Shown here in pieces: positions 8,301 through 11,398 of a stretch of 11,398 bases of DNA. This DNA is from Chloroflexota bacterium (GTDB lineage: Bacteria; Chloroflexota; Dehalococcoidia; JACQUE01), in assembly GCA_016210425.1 (NCBI GenBank), contig JACQUE010000255.1, positions 1 to 11,398 on the forward strand, given 5' to 3'. The position numbers and the translations under genes are program-made. The stretch's first letter is position 1. Each line of letters begins with the position of its first letter. The notes beneath the pieces were generated by a model. The model did not search any database and was not told the DNA's origin. It saw only the letters and a list, made by a program, of their open reading frames with translations.

Positions 8301-9307
8301 TCGAGGGCTTCGAGAACGTGGACGCGTGGGAGGTCACACGGCCGCCCCAGCAGCGCTTCTCGGGGGACAGCTTCGACCGGGAGACTGAGAACGTGCACTC
8401 GGGCAAGGGCTCCGCCCGCTTCATCGCACGGGCCGGCGGCAGTGGGCCCGGCTTCCGCTTCAAACGGGCTACGCCGCCCTTCCTCGCCGTCGCCAGCAGC
8501 TCCTTCCTCAAGGCCAGCAACGCCCGCGTTGGTGACTCCCTGGCTGTCAACATCGCTGGGCGGCCGGGCCAGGTGGAGATCGCAGAGGTAGTCGACTACT
8601 TCCCCACCATGGACCCGGTGAAGAGGCCTTTCTTGGTCGTGAACATCAACCAGCTTACGCGCAGCATGAACCGCATGCTGGACCGCGAGGCCCTCTATCC
8701 TAATGAGGTCTGGCTGCAGACGGACGCTCACGGCAATGCGCGGGCCGAGCTGGTGACGGCGCTGACACCCCAGCCCGTCCCAGGCGCTGCCAAGACGCCG
8801 CAGGAGATCCTCTATCACAGCGCTAGGCTCGACGACCAGAGCCAGATCCTGCAGGTGGCCCGCTCCGACCCCCTTATGGCTGCCGGCTGGCGAGGAGTCC
8901 TTGGCATCGCCTTCCTGGCCGTCGTCCTCATCAGCGCCTTGGGCTTCCTCGTCTACTCGTACCTCTCGGCGCAGAAGCGGCAGCTCGAATTTGCGGTGCT
9001 GCGCACAATGGGGCTCTCGCGGGGACAGATCCTGGGCCTGGTGTTCTTCGAGCAGGCGCTAGTTATCGGCATGGGCATGATCGCTGGCACGGCCATCGGC
9101 ATCATGCTGAGCCGCATGATGATCCCCTTCGTGCAGCTTACGGAGCTGGGCGAGCGTGTCTTGCCGCCCTTCCTGATAACCATCGATTGGGGTGGCGTGA
9201 CTCGGGTTTACGTCGTGATGCTGGCGGTCTTCCTGCTGGCCAGCAGCGTCACTGTCTGGTTCTTCGCGCGGCTGGCCATCCACCGCGCCCTGCGCATTGG
9301 CGAATAG
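5369..9307 (+). CDS. Giant FtsX/MacB-type ABC permease with coiled-coil and beta-rich extracytoplasmic inserts
   Basis: This 1312-residue permease belongs to the FtsX/MacB (type VII ABC) group. Ten membrane spans are predicted by eye at about 20-40, 508-532, 560-582, 602-626, 653-670, 693-716, 742-765, 1173-1197, 1224-1248 and 1278-1300. That is two FtsX units in one chain, each with its own extracytoplasmic domain (about 41-507 and 766-1172). FtsX signatures follow spans 2 and 8: ERRSSEISLLKSRGAS (535-550) and QKRQLEFAVLRTMGLSRGQ (202-220 of the last 312 residues, with the LRTMG core near 1211-1215). The first outer domain carries an Ala/Gln/Glu-rich coiled-coil hairpin at about 124-310, broken by a Pro/Asn loop at 206-216. 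The second carries a CxxC (891-894) and a beta-rich insert (about 895-1033). Such permeases couple cytoplasmic ATP hydrolysis to movement of their outer domains, for export or mechanical signalling. It is much longer than MacB (about 650). The ATG lies 6 bases after the adaptor stop, with only a weak ribosome site (AGG at 5357-5359), which suggests coupling. Substrate is unknown. Confidence 0.92.
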   Translation: MLLSAWRVVFRRSLANWRLLSTVVAGVVLAVALLASAPLYADAINALGLSHALKQRPREIEDIQIIANYYPMTRPEYEKVNSFVQGLTQSKLGPVTRQRVAAGKTSTFYISDPVEAERLVPALTTVQQTSDAVSEARKATALAEKNLETVRTQAEESGSAESRAALETATQAETTSKQNLDTANRLLQQAQDDADKAQRALTLARRVNPSANETPEQRNARVRKAEDASQQADAKVQKAQRQLLLAQRDVNMAELRAKKAKRDAEASRDANFAQKVTEGQAKLDTAKTDATDPEKQLKEVRAAADDLLKADTRNRGFVQFREDAEQHLTLVAGRFAKPVEVLLDAQGLPAASPELEVVIGAQAAADVGVSLGDRLVLVPHWQDVSSQVTAQVVGIVERADPSEEYWLLDDPLVYPPSEGQTWRTAPLLAPFGTFFDGMGRLFPAGSADSYKWYVYIDPDRITTRNARSVEDNVQKVGRETITSVEHSMYLTVLNDVLSDYRTKLIYTRVPIFLVLLQVVGIILYYVVMVASMLVERRSSEISLLKSRGASTMQIVTIHFMEGLLVCGVAALVGPFLAAGATSLMGKTGAFRPLSGGGLLQVQLTPLVFALAGAAAFVSLLALLFPAFGAARFSSIQQRQQASRPQRAPFWQRYYLDLVFLGLGAVLYWQAHSRGNILGRTVLGELTADPFQLINPALLMIAVAILFLRLFPLLLAGLSRLVTAGAQVPVILGLRYMGRNPVHYTRLILLLILATALGLFAATLGGTLNRSQVERTYYQVGADLRMEGLSNYFLGKEALLADYRQMPQIQEASAVWRGEGSSGSFQSIGFNMLGVDPNNFEKLVWYRSDFSTKSLPMLMKTLLRNEPSGGDGLLLPATSRRLGLWAQPTRPCDDCTVVARLTDSKETYFSIELGDLSSSEWRFLEGDIADPKGELTLSPPFQLLGVFLRIGSQSSRNREQTVYLDDIQVTGDSDQKTVVEGFENVDAWEVTRPPQQRFSGDSFDRETENVHSGKGSARFIARAGGSGPGFRFKRATPPFLAVASSSFLKASNARVGDSLAVNIAGRPGQVEIAEVVDYFPTMDPVKRPFLVVNINQLTRSMNRMLDREALYPNEVWLQTDAHGNARAELVTALTPQPVPGAAKTPQEILYHSARLDDQSQILQVARSDPLMAAGWRGVLGIAFLAVVLISALGFLVYSYLSAQKRQLEFAVLRTMGLSRGQILGLVFFEQALVIGMGMIAGTAIGIMLSRMMIPFVQLTELGERVLPPFLITIDWGGVTRVYVVMLAVFLLASSVTVWFFARLAIHRALRIGE

Positions 9308-9308
9308 C

Positions 9309-9315
9309 GAGGTGG
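9309..9315 (+). promoter_or_regulatory. Ribosome binding site that sets the start of the first ATPase
   Basis: GAGGTGG precedes the ATG at 9318, with AGG 5 bases from the ATG. The frame also has a TTG at 9297 inside the permease end and a GTG at 9312. Neither has a comparable site, and the residues they would add do not belong to the ABC domain. Confidence 0.55.
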
Positions 9316-9317
9316 CT

Positions 9318-10214
9318 ATGGAGCAGAGGTCTAACGATAGCTACATCACCTGCGAAGACCTTATAAAGATATACAAGGTGGCCGACCTGGAGGTCGTGGC
9401 GTTGCGGGGACTAGACCTGCGAGTTACTCCGGGGGAGCTGGTGGCCATCGTGGGCGCCAGCGGCAGTGGCAAGAGCACCCTTCTGAACATCCTGGCAGGG
9501 CTGGACCTACCATCGGCGGGACGGGCCACCGTCGGCCAGCGCAACTTGCTGCGCATGACCAGAGGCCAGATGGTGAGCTACCGGCGCCGCGAGGTGGGCT
9601 TCATCTGGCAGCAGCCGGACCGCAACCTGACGCCCTACCTCAGCGCCTATGGCAACGTCGAGCTGCCGCTCATCGTCTACGGCTGGCCGCGCGGCAAGCG
9701 GCGGCAGCGCGTGCTGGAGATGCTATCGGCGATGGACCTGACGGAGCGCATGCACCACAAGCCGGCGATCCTCTCGGGCGGCGAGCAGCAACGCTTGGCC
9801 GTTGCCGTGGCCCTCGCCAACAACCCGCCGCTGCTCCTGGCCGACGAGCCCACCGGCGAGCTCGACAGCGCCAACGCCTCGATCATCCTCGACCTCTTCC
9901 GCTCGGTGCGCGACGCCTACGGCACGACGATAGTCATCGTCACACATGACACCACCATCTCCCGCAAGGTAGACCGCGTCATAGCCATCCGGGATGGCAA
10001 GACCAGCACCGAGACCTTCCGCCGCGTCAGCTTCGCCAGACCGGACGAAGCCCCGGAGGAGAGCCACGAAGAGTTCGTGGTCGTGGACACGGCGGGACGG
10101 TTGCAGGTGCCGCGTGTCTATCTGGAGAAGCTTAACATAAAGGAGCGGGCCAAGGTCTTCCTGGAGGACGACCACATCACCATCTATCCTGAAGAGCAAG
10201 GGAAGCAGCCATGA
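9318..10214 (+). CDS. ABC ATPase (MacB/LolD-type) with C-terminal AbrB-like tail
   Basis: This 298-residue cytoplasmic ATPase is expected to power the adjacent permease. The nucleotide-binding domain is complete: Walker A GASGSGKST (46-54), Q-loop FIWQQPDRNLTPYLSAYGNV (95-114), signature LSGGEQQR (152-159), Walker B LLLADEPTGELD (172-183) and H-loop IVTHD (207-211). These match the LolD/MacB/FtsE-like group that partners FtsX-type permeases. Unlike usual members (about 220-240 residues), it continues for about 60 residues. After a linker comes FVVVDTAGRLQVPRVYLEKL (253-272), then NIKERAKVFLEDDHITIYP (273-291). This follows the AbrB/SpoVT swapped-hairpin pattern (vD..GRi.iP...r..l.i.....v.l..d.i.i.p). 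The tail may mediate dimerisation or regulation, and DNA binding cannot be excluded. ATG 9318 was chosen for its ribosome site, 10 bases after the permease stop. Its TGA overlaps the next ATG. Confidence 0.92.
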   Translation: MEQRSNDSYITCEDLIKIYKVADLEVVALRGLDLRVTPGELVAIVGASGSGKSTLLNILAGLDLPSAGRATVGQRNLLRMTRGQMVSYRRREVGFIWQQPDRNLTPYLSAYGNVELPLIVYGWPRGKRRQRVLEMLSAMDLTERMHHKPAILSGGEQQRLAVAVALANNPPLLLADEPTGELDSANASIILDLFRSVRDAYGTTIVIVTHDTTISRKVDRVIAIRDGKTSTETFRRVSFARPDEAPEESHEEFVVVDTAGRLQVPRVYLEKLNIKERAKVFLEDDHITIYPEEQGKQP

Positions 10215-10963
10215 GCGAGTTGATAGTGCGCGTGGAGGGGCTGACGCGGGTGTTCCGGTCCGGCGGTCAGGACGTGCGGGCACTGCAAGATGTCAGTATC
10301 AACGTGCCCCACGGCGTGCTCTACGCCGTTATGGGGCGCTCCGGCTCGGGCAAGACGACCCTCCTGAACCTGATCGGCGGGTTGGACAGGCCGACGAAGG
10401 GCAGCATCTACTTCGAGGACGAGAAGCTGTCGGAGCTGCCGGAGGGGCGGCTGACGGAGCTGCGGCGGCACAAGATCGGCTTCGTCTTCCAGTCCTTCGG
10501 GCTGCTGCCCTTGCTCACCGCTTACGAGAACGTCGAGCTGCCGCTGCGCATCGGAAACGTGCCGGGGCGCGAGCGGGCCAGGCGCGCTCGCGAGGCCCTG
10601 GAGACGGTGGGTCTGGGGCCACGCATGCGCCATCGTCCTTACGAGCTATCGGGCGGCGAGCAGCAGCGGGTGGCCATCGCGCGGGCGCTCGTCAGCCGCC
10701 CCAGCCTCATCCTGGCCGATGAGCCAACCGGCGAGTTGGACACCGAGACCGGCGCCACGATCCTATCGCTCTTCCAGGAGATCGTGCGCCAGGAGAAGAT
10801 AACCGTCCTGACCGCCACCCACGACCGCTCCATCCGCGACTACACGGCCTACATCCAGCGCCTCAGCGATGGCCGGCTGGTCGAGGATACGGAGGCCGTT
10901 GCAGAGGCCCAGATGGCAGCGCCGGAGCCGCCGCGCTCGCCCTTCGCCCGCCCCAGGGGGTAA
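10211..10963 (+). CDS. Second ABC ATPase (MacB/LolD-type)
   Basis: This 250-residue cytoplasmic ATPase has the full motif set: Walker A GRSGSGKTT (42-50), Q-loop FVFQSFGLLP (91-100), signature LSGGEQQR (146-153), Walker B LILADEPTGELD (166-177) and H-loop TATHD (201-205). It is clearly of the same LolD/MacB-like group as the ATPase before it but distinct in sequence. It ends in a short Pro/Arg-rich tail rather than an AbrB-like domain. The ATG overlaps the preceding TGA by 4 bases, with AAGGGAAG (10198-10205) as ribosome site, so the two ATPases are probably made in matched amounts. Two ATPases beside one double-unit permease suggest a heterodimer with one ATPase under each FtsX unit. This is inference; alternatively, each could form its own homodimer. 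Confidence 0.93.
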   Translation: MSELIVRVEGLTRVFRSGGQDVRALQDVSINVPHGVLYAVMGRSGSGKTTLLNLIGGLDRPTKGSIYFEDEKLSELPEGRLTELRRHKIGFVFQSFGLLPLLTAYENVELPLRIGNVPGRERARRAREALETVGLGPRMRHRPYELSGGEQQRVAIARALVSRPSLILADEPTGELDTETGATILSLFQEIVRQEKITVLTATHDRSIRDYTAYIQRLSDGRLVEDTEAVAEAQMAAPEPPRSPFARPRG

Positions 10964-10965
10964 GC

Positions 10966-11398
10966 GTGCCGCCGGAGCTTCGCCAGCGGGAGTTCCTGAC
11001 GCTGGTGGCGCAGCTTCTACCCCAGCACCTTCCGGAACCCTTGCGCGCCTTCAACGGGCGCGTCGAGGGCGGCATGATGCTCAAGGTCTTCTACCATTCG
11101 CCCCGCATCCACTACGAGGTGCATCCCCTGCGTAAGACGGGCCGCATCGAGATCGGGCTGCACTTCGAGGCCGAGCGCGAGACCAGCTACAGGCTCCTCG
11201 CCCGCTTCGCCGAGTGTTTCGTGGAGGTGCAGGCCGCCCTGGGGCCGAGTGTGGAGCCTGAGGAGTGGACCAACTCATGGACGCGCCTGCATGAGACCTG
11301 GCCGCTAACGCGCCTGGACGATGCCCTGGCGCAGAAGGTGGCGGCTCGCCTGGGGCAGATGATCTCCGTGCTGCAGCCGATGCTGGAGTGTGCGAGAA
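10966..11398 (+). CDS. Unrecognised protein, 3' end cut by the window edge
   Basis: An open frame of 144 codons runs off the right edge without a stop. It starts at GTG 10966, two bases after the ATPase stop, with GGGGG at 10956-10960 (5-base spacing), so it is likely translated as part of the export operon. I do not recognise the family. The N-terminus (VPPELRQREFLTLVAQLLPQ, 1-20) looks helical. A short beta-like segment follows (LKVFYHSPRIHYEVHPL, then GRIEIGLHFEAE). Then come helices with several Trp residues (EEWTNSWTRLHETWPL) and a Leu-rich helix (LAQKVAARLGQMISVLQPML). There is no signal peptide or membrane span, so it appears cytoplasmic. Codon use matches the ATPase genes. It may be an accessory factor of the exporter or simply a co-transcribed gene of unrelated function. 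Confidence 0.72.
   Translation, partial: MPPELRQREFLTLVAQLLPQHLPEPLRAFNGRVEGGMMLKVFYHSPRIHYEVHPLRKTGRIEIGLHFEAERETSYRLLARFAECFVEVQAALGPSVEPEEWTNSWTRLHETWPLTRLDDALAQKVAARLGQMISVLQPMLECAR

Noticed and set aside
7967..8818. Minus-strand open frame of 283 codons opposite the permease second outer domain
   Set aside because: No recognisable domain, and it lies wholly antisense to the permease gene.
10964..10965. A terminator at the end of the second ATPase
   Set aside because: Only two bases separate the stop from the next start, and no hairpin with a T-run was seen there or anywhere else in the window.

Overview
The window is about 11.4 kb of GC-rich bacterial DNA that is almost entirely coding. 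It holds two divergent gene clusters, separated by one short control region at about 3929-4108. No RNA gene, transposase, CRISPR array or clear hairpin terminator was seen. The gene families suggest a Chloroflexota bacterium, perhaps from an uncultured lineage. Supporting features are a PMT-like glycosyltransferase with a C-terminal beta-domain of the 'PNGV.LL.Y...LTLYW' type, a very large FtsX-type permease, and an ABC ATPase ending in an AbrB-like hairpin. This assignment is inference from family resemblance; there is no marker gene in the window.

Left cluster, minus strand, read 3928 to 1: a GT2 glycosyltransferase (GTG start), a GT4 glycosyltransferase (GTG start, overlapping the GT2 stop as GTGA), and a multi-pass PMT/ArnT-like GT-C glycosyltransferase (TTG start, overlapping the GT4 stop by 8 bases). 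The GT-C gene runs off the left edge. The overlaps indicate one translationally coupled operon that builds a cell-surface or exported glycan, or decorates a lipid or protein with sugars. The GT-C gene is visibly less GC-rich than its neighbours.

Right cluster, plus strand, 4109 to the right edge: a membrane-fusion (adaptor) protein, a 1312-residue FtsX/MacB-type permease with ten predicted membrane spans, two different ABC ATPases, and an unrecognised gene cut by the right edge. Spacings are 6, 10, -4 and 2 bases, so this also looks like one operon. It encodes a MacAB-like (type VII ABC) export or mechanotransmission complex. The permease is unusual: its first extracytoplasmic domain carries an Ala-rich coiled-coil hairpin of about 185 residues. 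Its second carries a CxxC pair followed by a beta-rich, carbohydrate-binding-module-like insert. The first ATPase has a C-terminal AbrB-like tail.

The most interesting possibility is that the two clusters work together. A complex with a putative sugar-binding extracytoplasmic domain and long coiled-coil arms would handle, sense or export a glycoconjugate made by the divergent glycosyltransferases. Only the adjacency and the domain architecture are seen; the functional link is inference.
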